Shown here: positions 48,720-62,667 of the stretch, piece by piece
Numbering within the stretch: the first letter of the stretch is position 1
Layout of the letters: each line of letters opens with the position of its first letter
DNA from: Verticillium longisporum
Taxonomy: Eukaryota; Ascomycota; Sordariomycetes; Glomerellales; Plectosphaerellaceae
Direction: 5' to 3'
Assembly: GCA_019188255.1 (NCBI GenBank)
Contig: JAETXT010000007.1
Coordinates: 806,001 to 870,000 of the forward strand
Length of the DNA: 64,000 nt
Position numbers and translations under genes: made by a program
Notes under the pieces: generated by a model
What the model was told of the DNA's origin: nothing
Database searches by the model: none
Seen by the model: the letters and a program-made list of their open reading frames with translations, nothing else

Positions 48720-49591
48720 CTATAAATTTCCTAGCCCTTTATTTTATATCCCTTTATTAATTAAGTCTTCTTTAATAAGTTTAGCTTCTAAGCTATAAAG
48801 CCCTTAAAGAGGCTATCGCTATTTATTAACTTAGATATATTATTTATTATTAAGAGGCTAATACCTTTAAGCTTACTTTATTCTATCTATATATTAATTT
48901 ATATAATTACTTTTTAAATAGTAAAGATATTATTAAATTAATCTATAGTTACCCTAAATTTCCTATTAAGTTTAAGCTTATCGATCTATTAATAGATACC
49001 TTTAATAATAATAGTCCTATTCGTTTATATTTTTAAAGCGCTTATTACTTAAATCGTACCTTTATTAGCTAATCGTCCTTTTATATATTAAAGAATATTA
49101 ATATTATTATAGCTTCTATTATAAATAAGAAAGAGAATATTATTATTAAGAAAGAAATAATAATTATAAAGAAGAAAGAGATAGAGGAGTATAAAGTAGC
49201 GGAGAAAGCTATTAAGCTTATAGCTATTAAGGAGAAGAAAATAGCTAATATTAAGGCTTATATCTATAAGGCTTAGGAGGAGCTCTACTATATTATTAAT
49301 AGTTCTAAGGCCTTTAAGGAAATACTTATAGCTCGAATTCTTATTTCTAAGGCTATTATTACCCTAAAGGGGTCGGCTAAGCGCTCCGTTCTAGCTCCGG
49401 CCCTTAGCTATTTAGTAAAGAGAACTCGATTAACTCCTTAGAAGGCTATATAAATTATTAGCGATAACGATAAAAATAATAATAATAATAAAAGCGTTAA
49501 TAAGCTAATTATTAAAGGATTAATCGAAATAGATAATTTAGAATAATATTTCCTTTACTTAAATAAGGATAAAAGGGAGTTAATATCTTAA
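48720..49591 (+). pseudogene. Antisense reading frame of chromovirus G4
   Basis: Colinear with 19490-20329 of G2, with the same Lys/Glu-rich block (about 49120-49290), Asn codons near 49480 and end at TAA 49589-49591. More heavily RIPed than G2. Confidence 0.5.
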
Positions 49592-52500
49592 TAATAATAG
49601 CTATAAAGCGCTATTATATTATTTAATTAATATATTAATAGTATTATTAAGGCTGAATATTAGAGTTTTACTTTTTATTTCTTTATTTTTCTTATATAGT
49701 AATTTATTAATAATTATTTTAGGACTTTAATTACTTATTTTATTATTTATATTTATATTTTTAATATCTTAAATACTTTTTTAAGGTTTATATTATATTT
49801 TCGAGGTAGTTTTCGGGTTCTTAGGTATTATATTCTATTAACTATTTAGCCTATTTTACTAAATAGAACCTTTACTTTTAATCCTCTTTATAGGATATAA
49901 TATCTTCGATTTCCTATTTATTTTATTTATCCTCTAATATAAGGAAATAAGCTAATTATTTAATATCGATTTAGCGATTATATTATAGTTTAAGGGAAGA
50001 AATAGGGAAGATATTATATATTCTAGAATAAGTTTTAAGGAGTATTATATAATAAGCTTATTTATTTACCCGTTTTATAATCTAGATTTAGATATATTAT
50101 AATATTAATTTCTAATCCGCTTTAAATTAGAAGTTCTTAATAGAGAGCCCTATAACGTCCTTAATATTAAAGGTTTTTAGCGTATACCTCTTATTATAAT
50201 ATAAGCCTTAAATATATATTATATATTATTAGTTTTCGTTAATTATTTAACGAATAATCGTAATCTTCTTAATCCTTTCCCTTATACCTTAGACCTTTAT
50301 ATCCTTTCTTAAAACTATATAATTAATTATTCTAAAATAATACTTATATAGGGCTTTAAATAGTAAGACTCTAATAATACTATATATATTATTATTATAT
50401 AAGAATTCTACTTCTTTTAAATAATATAGCTACTCTTTTAGCGTTTAATTATTAATATAGCGAAGGTATTTTTCTAATATTTAATAAGTTCTCTCTATTT
50501 ATCTATCTATCTAAGGGTAATAAATAATAGAGAGGTAGCGCTAAATCGCTCTCTTTTAATAGAATTCTTCCTAGAATTTACTTATAAGGAGTTTAACTCT
50601 ATCGTTTATTATACCCTCTAGGCTCTTAAACTTATATTCTATTTCTTTATAGAAAATCGTACTTAGGCTAGCGGCTATTAGTATCTTATATATAGCTAGG
50701 AATTAAGTAATTTTCGTAAATCGGTCTACGATTATAAGGATAGAGTCGTATTCTAGGCTATTATCCTTTAATATAGGGCTTAGGCCTATAATAAAATCTA
50801 AAGATATTTCTTAGAAAGGATAAAATAGAAATAATAGTAATTATAGCTTCTTATATAATCTATATTAAAGTATTTAAGTCCTTTAATATATTAAGTATTT
50901 AGTAATATAATAATAGATATTAATAGATATATTTTCCTAATAGAACTTCCTTATTAGTAATTTAAGGGTTTTATTTACCCCTATATATCCTATTTAGGGG
51001 TTATTATAGTATTATTTAAGTAGCTCTTTATAGAGCGTTCCTTATATAAGGATAATTAATCTTCCTTTAAAGAGGAAGGTACTTTAATTATTTATAATAT
51101 AATCTTCCTTTCTTTTAATTTATTAGCTTTTATTCTCCTTATAAAAAAGGTATTTTAAGTTAATAGCTTATAATCCTTTAATTAAATCCTTAAATTCTAA
51201 AATAGAGGTAGGCCTTAATATTATTTCATTCTTTACGAGCTCTTTTATAATAGAATATAAGATATATTAATCTAGAATAATAACCCTAGATTCTATTAAT
51301 TCCTTAGACCCTTTTCTAATCTTTTAGCGAATCGCTATTAACTTTCTAGCTTTAGCTTCTTAGCTTCGAAGTTAAGAAGAAGCTTTCTTCTCCGTTTTAT
51401 TTATTATAATAGTATAAGTATATATTACCCTTCGCTTAAGGGGTAAGGGCCCCCTTTCCCTAGAGCTATAGTATCTTCTTAATATAAGGATAAGCTTTTA
51501 TCTTTATAATATTACCTAAATAGCTTAGATATAAGCTCTATTTATAATATCCTTTAGCTTTATTTTAATAATAATTTACTTAATATTTATAGCTAAGTCT
51601 TCTATTAATTATAGCTTTTTAGATAATATAAGGAGTATATTATTTATTAATATTTATTCTTTAATATAGTTTAATCGTTTTAAGAGATTATTAGCTAGGT
51701 TTATAATCTTAGGTTAATATTAAATTTCGAAATTAAAAGATAATAATTAATATATTTATTATATAAGCTTTCCTTAAAGGTCTCTAGCTAAGGCTTATAT
51801 AATACCTTTAAAGGTTTAATAATCGGTTAATATTATAAAGACTTAATTTATATTTTTAAAGTAATAATATTAATATTCTAGGCTTTCTATTATTATAAAT
51901 AGTTCTTATTATTTAATCCTCTATTATTATTCTATTAATGAAAGCTTTTATAAATAATAAACGATAAATCTTTAATTATTTTTATATTTTTAGCTAAAGA
52001 TCCCCGAGATAGTATTATTTAATATATTAATCTCGATTTAACTTTCGAATATATAATCCTAATATTATAAGATTATAATAATAATAAAGGTAAGCTTTAA
52101 TATTTTAAATACTTTCTATACTTTAAGTAATTATTTAAATAGTCCTTTCTTAACCTTTATAATATTTCCTTTTAATAATATTAATAAAAGTATTATTATC
52201 TTAGAGTATCTTTCGATAAATTATTAATAGAAGTTAGTAAATCTTAGGAATATTTATATATCTTTAAAAGATTTAAGGGGTTATTAATTAACGATTACTC
52301 GGATATAGTTTAAGTCTATAATTATACTTTCTTTAGAGATAATAAATCTAAGGAATTCTATTTTATTTTAATAGAATAAGTATTTTAATTATTTTATAAA
52401 AAGCTTAAAGTCTCGAAATCTCTTAAGGATTTATTAAAAATAGGCTATATATTCCTCCTTTATTCTCGAATAAATTAAGATATTATTTAAATAAACGATA

Positions 52501-52815
52501 TAGAAATTATTTAATTATTAATAAATATTTAATAAATATATATTTAGAATATAATAAAAGTATTTATAAGCTTAAATAGTATTATAATATATTTATAATA
52601 TTTATATTAAACTTAGAATATAGTTTTCTATTAATTATTCTCTTTAATATAAATTTAATAATAAATATCTTAGATATTTATTTTAAAGAAATACTTTACT
52701 TTAATTAAATAGTTTAAAAGTTCATTTATTAAAGGGAGAAGGTATTAATTCTTTATAATAATTATATTTAGATTTTAATAATTAATATATAAATATAAAC
52801 TCCTATCCTTCTTTA

Positions 52816-53012
52816 TATAAGGAGTTAGACGTTAGGAACCTAACCCCTATTTATATTATCGTAGATACTTTAGCGATAAGCCTAAATTTAAAAGGAGAAG
52901 TTAAGGCTATACTTAATAGCCTCGATAAATTAAAGTTAATATAATAGCTTACCGATTATTCGCTAATCTAATTATTTTCCTTAATCTAGGCCCTTAGCCC
53001 TATACCTTTATA
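52816..53012 (+). repeat. 5' LTR of G5
   Basis: 197 bp, from TATAAGGAGT to ACCTTTATA. The sequence after it (TTCTTTAACTTCTATAACC) is the primer-binding region; the tRNA is not identified. Confidence 0.93.
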
Positions 53013-56000
53013 TTCTTTAACTTCTATAACCTATAATTAGATTAAGCCGAGTAATAGATTAATTAAGGTATACTAAGACTTAAAAGCGAACTCCTTATAA
53101 TAGTAAATATTATTCTAAAGACGAATTAGCGGGAATATTATCGGAATCGTCTAGGGGTAACCGTAACGGGAAGATTATACCTAAACCGGGATCTTCTCTA
53201 GAAAACTATTATCGAAATATTAATAAAAAAACGACTTAAGCTAAACTATAAATATAAGTCTTCTAAGCCTTAATCTATAAACTCTATAAATAGAGATATA
53301 AGAATAACCTCTTAATTTAATATTTTATTAAATATACTTTTATTATAAAGAATTATAATAAATTATTTATTTATAATTATAAAATACTCGAAGAGGATAT
53401 TATTATCGCTTAAATCGATAATTAATTTATTATAATCGAGGCTAGAAATACTTTCTAATTTAATATAAATATAGCCTAAATCGTAGAATAATTAATAATA
53501 AAACTTATTTATATTTTATAAATAATATAGCGAAATTATACTTAGAACCTTAAAACGATTTATAAAGAGGACTTTAATAAAGACGATATAAATATCTATT
53601 AAGAAGATTTCTAAAACTTTATAAAACGGGAATATTTATTAAAGGATTTATAAAATTTAGTTTATCGAGAATAATTATATTTATTCTATTTTTAAGGAAA
53701 TAGGGATATTTCCCCTTTTATCTTTTTTAATTATTAGGAGAATATTTATTAATTATTTAGCGAAAACGTAGACTATAGCGAAGAATACGCTTTCGAGTAT
53801 TTCTAATATCTCCTTTACTTTATAAAGGATAAGTTAATAGAATACTATATTCTTATTAAGGATATTAAAGTAATCGTATATAAGGCCTAATAAGTATAAG
53901 ATATTAATAAATCGTAGAATAAATAATAAGAAAATAAGAAACGAACTTATTCTTAATTAGCCTAGGGCGAACTCTATAATATTACCCCTAGCTATAGGGC
54001 CTCGAAGAGAGAAGCCCTATAAGATTAATCTCCGATAAAGTAAGGTTATTCCTCTTACTATAATAGAAATACTATATTAAAGTAAGCGAGAAACCTAAAC
54101 CCTTACCCTATAAGAATACTATTAAATAGCTAAAATACTACCTTTATAATATTATTTAATATATATTTCTATTATAATAAGCTAAAGTATTAAATATAGA
54201 ACTATATTTAGCCTAAGCTATAAAGGCTAAAAGCTATAATTATTAATATCTAATTATTTAAGTTTAAAAGCGTCTATATAATAGAATTCTCGGGAAACGA
54301 TTTAATATAGGTTCCGACCTAAAGAATATTATATTAAAAATAAATATTAAGAAAACTATAAAAATATTAACGATTATTATTTAATAAAGTAAAGAAATTA
54401 AATTCTCTATTAACTTAGATATTAACGTTATTATAGATATTATTAATTTTACCTTTATTTAGCTATTAAAGCTATAAGAAATAGAAAGTATAGAAGCTCC
54501 CGAACTATAAACGTTCGATAAGTAAATAGCGAATAGCTATAGATTATTCGCCCTTTTATTCTATTTACTAGATATATAAAATCGACCTTAATTACTATAT
54601 TAATTATTCGTATATATAGAACGATTTAAAGGATTAAAGTATATCCTTCTATTTAATAATAATATAAATAAGGAAGGTATTTAGGTAGATATTACTACCC
54701 GATCCTTTACTTAGGGCTATATATCTAATACGGATCCTAAGGAGTTTATAAAGATAATAATCGAAGATAAAGCTAAGGCCTATATCGCCTATATTATTTA
54801 AATAATAGCTATAATACTTAATATAATAATTCCTATTATCGATAAGCCCTCTCTCAATAATAAATAAGTTAAAGCGCTCTTTTTAGAACTTATAGAGTTT
54901 AAAGATATATTCTCTAAAGATTTAATAAAAGAATTATTAATATTAAAAGACGTAGAATACTTAGTAGACTTAAAAGAAAGGGCTAAACCTCTTTATAAGC
55001 TAATCTATTTACTATCTTAGAAGTAGCTAGAAGAGCTCTATTATTATATAGTAGAAGGGGAGGCTATAAGGAGAATTAAGAAATCTATTAGCTTTATAGG
55101 GGCTTTAGTATTATTCGTATTAAAGAAGGATAAGAGTTTATACTTATATATCGATTATCGGGGTCTAAATATAATTATTATAAAGAATTAATACCCTCTC
55201 CCTTTAATAAGCGAACTTTTAGATTATTTAATTAAAGTAAAATACTTCTCTAAAGTAGATATTTAAGATATTTATTATTAGATTTATATTAAAGAGAATA
55301 ATTAATAGAAAACTATATTCTAAACTCGATATAAGTATTATAAATATATTATAATATTATTCGGGTTTATAAATACCTTTATTATATTCTAAGTATATAT
55401 TTATTAAATATTTATAAGATTATTAAACGATTTCTATATTATTTATTTAAATAATATCTTAATTTATTCGAGAATAAAGGAGGAATATATAGCCTATTTC
55501 TAATAAATCCTTAAGAGACTTCGAGACTTTAAGCTCTTTATAAAATAATTAAAATACTTATTCTATTAAGATAAAATAGAATTCCTTAAGTTTATTATCT
55601 CTAAGGAAGGCGTAGCTATAGACTTAAACTATATTTAAATAATCGTTAATTAATAACCCTTTAAATCTTTTAGGGATATATAAGTATTCTTAGGATTCGC
55701 TAACTTCTATTAATAATTTATCGAAGGATATTCTAAAATAACTATACCCCTATTAATACTATTAAAAGGAAATATTATAAAGGTTAAAAAGGGATTATTT
55801 AAATAATTACTTAAAATATAAAAGGTATTTAAGGTATTAAAGTTTACTTTTATTATTATTATAATCTTATAATATTAAGATTATATATTCGAAGGTCGGA
55901 TCGAGATTAATATATTAAACGATATTATTTCGGGGATCTTTAGCTAAAAATATAAGAGTAACTAGAGACTTATCGCTTATTATTCGCGAAAGCTTTTATT

Positions 56001-58230
56001 AATAGAATAATAATAAAGGATTAAATAATAAGAATTACTTATAATAATAAAAAGCCTAGAATACTAATACTATTACTTTAAAGGTATAAGTTAAGTCTTT
56101 ATAATATTAACCGACTATTAAGCCTTTAAGGGTATTATATAGGCCTTAGCTAGAGACCTTTAGGGAAAGCTTATATAATATATATATTAATTCTTATCTT
56201 TTAACTTTAAAATTTAATACTAACTTAGGATTATAAACCTAGCTAATAATCTCTTAAAATAATTAGATTATATAGGAGAATAAGCATTAATAAGCGATAT
56301 ACTCCCTATACTATCTAAAAAGCTATAATTAATAGAAGACTTAGCTATAAATTTTAAGCGAATTATTATTAAAATAAAGCTAAAGGATATTATAAGTAGA
56401 GCCTATATCTAGGCTATCTAGGCGATATTATAAAAATAGAAGCTTATCCCTATATTAAGAAGATATTATAGCTCCAGGGAAAGGGGGCCCTTACCCCTTA
56501 AATAAAGGGTAATATATATTTATACTATTATAATAAATAAAGCGGAGAAGAAAGCTTCTTTTTAACCTTAAAGCCGAGAAGCTAAAATTAAAAAGTTAAT
56601 AATAATTTACTAAAAGACTAGAAAAAGGTTTAAGGAATCGATAAAGTCTAGGGTTATTATTCTAGATTAATATATCCTATATTCTATTATAAAAAAGCTT
56701 ATAAAGAACGAAATAATATTAAGGCCTACCTCTACCCTAGAATTTAAGGACTTAGTTAAAGGATTATAGGCTATTAACCTAGGATACCTTTTTTAGAAGG
56801 AGAATATAAGCTAATAAGCTAGAAGAAGGGAAGGTTATATTATAGATAATTAAAGTACCCTCCTCTTTAAGGGATAATTAATTATCCCTATATAAGGAAT
56901 ACTCTATAAGGAGCTATTTAAGTAATACTATAATAATCCTTAAGCGGGATATATAGGGGTAAATAAGACCCTTAAGCTATTAGCGAGGAAATTCTATTAA
57001 GAAAATATATCTATTAACGTCTATTATTATATCGCTAAATACTTAATATATTAAAGGACTTAAATACCTTAGTATAGACTATATAGGAAGCTATAATCGT
57101 TATTACTTCTATTTTATCTTTTCTAAGAAATATCTTTAGATTTTATTATAAGCTTAAGCCCTATATTAAAGGATAATAGCTTAAAATACGACTCTATCTT
57201 TATAATTATAGACCGATTTATAAAGGCTATCCGGTTCTTAGCTATATATAAGATATTAATAGCCGTTAACCTAAGTACGATCCTCTATAAGGAAATAGAG
57301 TATAGGTTTAGGAGCCTAGAGGGTATAATAAGCGATAAAGATAAACTCCTTATAAATAAATTCTAAGAAGAATTCTATTAAGAGAGAACGATTTAGTATT
57401 ACCTCTTTACTATTTATTACCCTTAAATAAATAAGTAGATCGAGAGAACCTATTAGATACTAGAAAAATACCTTTATTATATTAGCGATTAAGCGCTAAA
57501 AGAGTAGCTATATTACTTAAAAGAAATAGAGTTCTTATAATAATAATATATATAATACTATTAATATCTCTCTATTTAAAGCCCTATATAGGTATTACCC
57601 TAGAATAATTAACTATATAGCCCTAAGAAAGGATATAAAGGTCTAAGGTATAAAGGAAAGGATCGAGAAGATTATAATTATTTATTAAATAGTTAATAAA
57701 AACTAATAATATATAGTATATATTTAAGCCTTCTATTACGATAAGAGGTATATATTAAAAAACCTTTAATATTAAGGATATTATAGGACTTTTTATTAAA
57801 AACTTCTAATTTAAAGTAGATTAGAAGCTAATATTATAATATATCTAGGTCTAGATTATAGAATAGGTAAACGAATAAGCTTATTATATAATATTCTTTA
57901 AAACTTATTCTAGAATATATAATATTTTCTTTATCTCTTCCCTCGAATTATAATACGATTATTAAATCGATATTAAATAATCGGCCTATTTCTTTATATT
58001 AGAGGATAAATAGGATAAATAGGAAATTAAAGATATTATATCCTATAAAGAGGATTAAAGGTAAAGGTTCTATTTAATAAAATAGACTAAATAGCTAATA
58101 GAATATAATACCTAAGAACCTAAAAGCTATTTTAAAAATATAGCGTAAATCTTAAAAAGGTACTAAAAGTATTAGAGGTATAGGTATAAGCGATAAAATA
58201 AATAACTAAATTCTTAAATTAATTATTAAT
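53013..58230 (+). pseudogene. gag-pol remnant of chromovirus G5 with chromodomain
   Basis: Domains in order: gag (about 53013-54200), aspartic protease (about 54410-54480), reverse transcriptase (DFYIIYLNNILIYS, YLDD box 55444-55455), RNase H (about 55900-56300), and integrase core with the first Asp in IIDRF (57211-57213), the second in SDKD (about 57331-57342) and Glu in the PQTDGQTER-like block (codon 57442-57444). A chromodomain follows at about 58023-58160: with TAG read as Trp it gives a YLVKW-type core and a NTWEP-like motif. A chromodomain is the hallmark of chromoviruses and directs integration to heterochromatin in known cases. About 5% of codons are RIP-type stops. Confidence 0.82.
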
Positions 58231-58349
58231 AAATTATTATATAAAGAAAATAAGAAAGTAAAAATAGAATTCTAATATTAAGCCTTAATAATACTATTAA
58301 TATATTAATTAAATAATATAATAATACTTTATAGCTATTATTATTATAA

Positions 58350-60130
58350 TATTAACTCCCTTTTATCCCTTTTAAATAAAGGAAATATTATTTTAAATTA
58401 TCTACCTCGATTAAACCTTTAATAGTTAGCTCGTTAACGTTTTTATTATTATTATTATTATTATTTTCTTTATTATCGTTAATAATTTATATAGCCTTTT
58501 AAGGAATCGACCGAGTTCTCTTCGCTAAGCGGCTAAGGGCTAGAGCTAGAATAGAGCGCTTAGCCGACCCCTTTAGGGTAATAATAGCCTTAGAAATAGG
58601 AGTTCGAGCTATAGGTACTTCCTTAGGAGCTTTAGAACTATTAGCGATATAGCGGAGCTCCGCTTAAGCTTTATAGATATAAGCCTTAGCGTTAATTACC
58701 TTCTTCTCCTTAATAGCTATAAGCTTAATAGCTTTCTCCGCTATTTTACGCTCTTCTATCTCTTTCTTCTTCGTAGCCGTTACTTCTTTCTTAATAATAG
58801 TATTCTCTTTCTCGTTTATAATAGAGGCTATAATAATATTAATATTCTTTAAGATATAAGAGGATAATTAGCTAATAAAGGCATAGCTTAAGTAATAAGC
58901 GCTTTAAAGGTATAAATAAATAGGATTATCGCTATTAAGGGTATTTATTAATAGATCGATAAACTTTAAGTTAATAAGAAGTTCGGGGTAATTATAGATT
59001 AATTTAATAATATTTTTATTATTTAAAGGATAATTATATAAATCGATATATAAATAGAATAGAGTAAACTTAAAGGTATTAGCCTCTTAATAATAAATAA
59101 TATATCTAGATTAGTAAATAATAATAGCCTCTTCGAGGGCTTTATAGCTTAGAGGCCGAACTTATTAAAGAAGACTTAATTAATAAAAGGATATAAAATA
59201 AAGGGCTAGGAAATTTATAGATTAGCGAAGCTAGAGAGATAATAGCGAATATATCGAGGATATCTTAGCGAATAGATATTATATAAGTAATTAAAGGGAA
59301 TTTAAAAGTTTAAATATAATTTATAGTATTATAGAAATAGCTATTATTAGCTAGGTTAATAATAATTTCCGATATTTTCTTAAAATATTTAATTATTTTA
59401 GTAAAATAGGAGAGATAATAAATATATTATTTCGATAAATAATTATATAAGGTTATACCTTTATTAATATATATTTAATTATAGACCTTTTATTAAATAA
59501 ACTAAATAACCCTATAAAAGGGCTTAAGGATCTATAATTATTAGCTAATATAGTTAAAAGATTTAGCGAATTTATAATAAAATAAGCGTTTTTAGTAAAT
59601 TTATAGATAATATATTTAATATTAGAACGATTAGCTATATATTCGATATCTAGCTAAGAGGCGAGTTTACTAAAATAGTACTTATATAAGGGGTTCTTAG
59701 CCTTAATATCTAGAAGCTAGTAATCGTAAGCCTAAGCTAGTTAAGGATTATATAAATATATTTTATCGAAGCGAAAAATAATATCCGATATAATAGCGAT
59801 TAAATAAAGAGACCGAAATAATTAAGAATAAGTATAAGATTAAATAGATAAAACGGGAATATAATAAATTATAGGAATATCGATTATTAAAAGAAGCTAA
59901 AGATAGTAAGATCTAGGAGAATTATAAACGTAATAGAGAGAACCTTATAAAATAGGTATAATGAACTATTATTTATAAATCGGTAATAGGGATTATTCTA
60001 TATTATTACTTACTTCTAGGCTATTATTAATATTACTATTATTATAATTTCCGCGATATATCTAACCTAGCTCTACGTTATAGCTATATAGGGGAATAAG
60101 GCTTAAGAAGTAATATATTAAGGTACTAAG
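58350..60130 (-). pseudogene. Antisense reading frame of chromovirus G5
   Basis: The same frame as in G2, here on the minus strand because G5 is on the plus strand, so it stays antisense to gag-pol. The Asn run is encoded by ATT triplets (plus strand) at about 58443-58474, the Lys/Glu-rich block lies at about 58690-58830, and the upstream part extends towards 60130 with less certainty. No family recognised. Confidence 0.5.
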
Positions 60131-60173
60131 ATATATTAGCGAAGGCATTACGAGTTCTAGGGACTAGACCTCT

Positions 60174-60187
60174 AGGAGGGGAGGTAA
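60174..60187 (+). other. Polypurine tract of G5
   Basis: AGGAGGGGAGGTAA directly before the 3' LTR, the expected second-strand primer site. It is preserved in G2 and G4. Confidence 0.8.
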
Positions 60188-60384
60188 TATAAGGAGTTAG
60201 ATATTAGGAACCTAACCCTTATTTATATTATCGTAGATACTTTAGCGATAAGCCTAAGTTTAAAAGGAGAAGTCGAGGCTATACTTAATAGCCTCGATAA
60301 GTTAAAATTAATATAATAGCTTACCGATTATTCGCTAATCTAATTACTTTCCCTAATCTAGGCCCTTAGCCCTATACCTTTATA
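60188..60384 (+). repeat. 3' LTR of G5
   Basis: 197 bp, followed by the target duplication CTTTA. Confidence 0.93.
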
Positions 60385-62470
60385 CTTTAATATAAATAAT
60401 ACTAGAGCTTTTATAAGGTTAATAGATTTCTTAATTCTCTTTATAGCCTCCCTTTCTATTATATAGTAATAGAGCTCTTCTAGCTACCTCTAGGATAATA
60501 AGTAGATTAGCTTATAAAGAAGTTCGGCCCTTTCTTTTAAGTCTACTAAGTACTCTATATCCTTTAATATTAATAATTCTTTCGCTAAATCTTTAGAGAA
60601 TATATCTTTAAACTCTATAAATTCTAAAAGGAGCGCTTTAATTTACTTATTATTAAGAGAAGGCTCGTTAATAATAGGAATTATTATATCGGGTATTATA
60701 ATTATTATTTCAGTAATATAAAAAATATAGGCCTTAGCTTTATTTTCGATTATTATCTTTATAAACTTTTTAATTTTTATATTAAATATATAGCTTTAAG
60801 TAAAAGATTAAATAATAATATCTATTTAAATATTTTCCTTATTTATATTATTATTAGATAGAAGGATATATTTTAACCCTTTAAGTTATTCTATATATAT
60901 AAATAATTAATATAATAATTAAGGTTAGTTTTATATATTTAATAAATAGAATAAGAGGGCGAATAATCTATAGCTATTCGCTATCTATTTATTAAATATT
61001 TATAATTTAAGAGCTTTTATACTTTCTATTTCTTATAGCTTTAATAGCTAAATAAAAGTAAGATTAACAATATCTATAATAGCGCTAATATCTAAATTAA
61101 TAGAGAATTTAATTTCTTTACTTTATTATATAATAATCGATAATATTTTTATAATTTTCCCGATATTTATTTTTAATATAATACTCTTTAGGTTAGAACT
61201 TATACTAAATCGTTTTCTAAGAATTCTATTATCTAGACGCCCTTAAACTTAGGTAATTAGATATTAATAATTATAACTTTTAGCTTTTATAGTTCGGGCT
61301 AGGTATAGTTCTATATTTAGTATTTTAGCTTATTATAATAGAAGTATATATTAAATAGTATTATAAGGGCGGTATTTCGGTTACTTAATGATATTCTTAT
61401 AAAATAAGGGTTTAGATTTCTCGCCTATTTTAGTATAATACTTTTATTATAATAGGAGGAACGACCTCGCTTTATTAAAGATTAATCCTAAAGGGCTTCT
61501 CTCTTTAAGGCCTTACAATTAAGGGTAATATTATAAAGTTTACTTTAAATTAATTAAGAATAAATTTACTTTTTACTTTTTTATTCTTTATTCTATAATT
61601 TATTAATATCCTATATTTATTAAGCTTTATATATAATTATTTTAATATCTTTAATAAAAATATAATATTCTATTAATTTATCCTTCATCAAATAAAAGAG
61701 ATATTAAAAATACCTAAAAATATATTCTTCGCTATAATCTATACTTTCGTTAAATAATTAATAAATACTCTCTTAATAATTAAAAAAGATAAAAAAGGAG
61801 ATATGCTTATTTCCTTAAAAGTAAAGCGAATATAATTATTCTTAGTAAATTAAGTTTTATAAGTCTTTTAATAAATACTCCTATTTTATAAAGCTTTAGA
61901 AATCTTCTTAATAGATATTTATATTATCTTTATTAAAATCCTCTTTATAAATCGCTTCGAGGTTCTAAGTATAATTTCGCTATATTATTTATAAAATATA
62001 AATAAGTTTTATTATTAATTATTCTATAATTTAAGCTATATTTATATTAAATTAGAAAGCATTTCTAGCTTTAATTATAATAAATTAATTATTAATTTAA
62101 ATAATAATAATATACTCTTTAATTATTTTATAATTATAAATAAATAATTTATTATAATTCTTTATAATAAAAATACGTTTAATAAAACGTTAAATTAAGA
62201 GATTATTTTTATATCTCTATTTATAGAATTTATAGATTAAGGCTTAGAGGATTTATATTTATAGTTTAGCTTAAATCGTTTATTTATTAATATTTTAATA
62301 ATAGTTTTCTAGAGAAGATCTTAATTTAAGTATAATCTTCCTACTATAGCTACCCTTAGACGATTCCGATAGTATTCCCGCTAATTCGTCTTTAGAGTAA
62401 TATTTATTATTACGCCTTAATTAATCTATTACTTAGCTTAATCTAATAATAAGTTATAGAAGTTAAAGAA

Positions 62471-62667
62471 TATAAAGGTATAGGGCTAAGGGCCTAGATT
62501 AAGGAAAGTAATTAGATTAGCGAATAATCGATAAGCTATTATCTTAACTTTAACTTATCGAGGCTATCGAGTATAGCCTCGACTTCTCCTTTTAAATTAG
62601 GGCTTATTGCTAAAGTATCTACGATAATATAAATAGGGGTTCAGTTCCTAACGTCTAACTCCTTATA
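62471..62667 (-). repeat. 5' LTR of G4
   Basis: 197 bp. The sequence on its right enters another G copy in the middle of pol. Confidence 0.92.

Larger units (their letters stand above)
52816..60384 (+). mobile_element. Ty3/Gypsy chromovirus G5 (full length, nested in G4)
   Basis: 7569 bp with two 197-bp LTRs and target duplication CTTTA (52811-52815 and 60385-60389). Rejoining the flanks gives the same sequence as G2 near 23550. It is the most complete copy for reading domains in the plus direction. Confidence 0.96.
49690..62470 (-). pseudogene. gag-pol remnant of chromovirus G4 (split by G5)
   Basis: Minus strand: 62470-60390 carries gag, protease and the start of reverse transcriptase; 52810-49690 carries the remaining reverse transcriptase (YLDD 52482-52493), RNase H, integrase (core about 50480-50640) and chromodomain-like tail. 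RIP stops throughout. Confidence 0.8.
47556..62667 (-). mobile_element. Ty3/Gypsy chromovirus G4 (host of nested G5)
   Basis: Minus-strand G copy with 3' LTR 47556-47752 and 5' LTR 62471-62667. Without G5 and one target duplication it is about 7.5 kb, like G2. The outer flanks do not match (CTAAA on the left, AATAG on the right), and they belong to different, oppositely oriented G copies. The YLDD box is at 52482-52493. Confidence 0.88.
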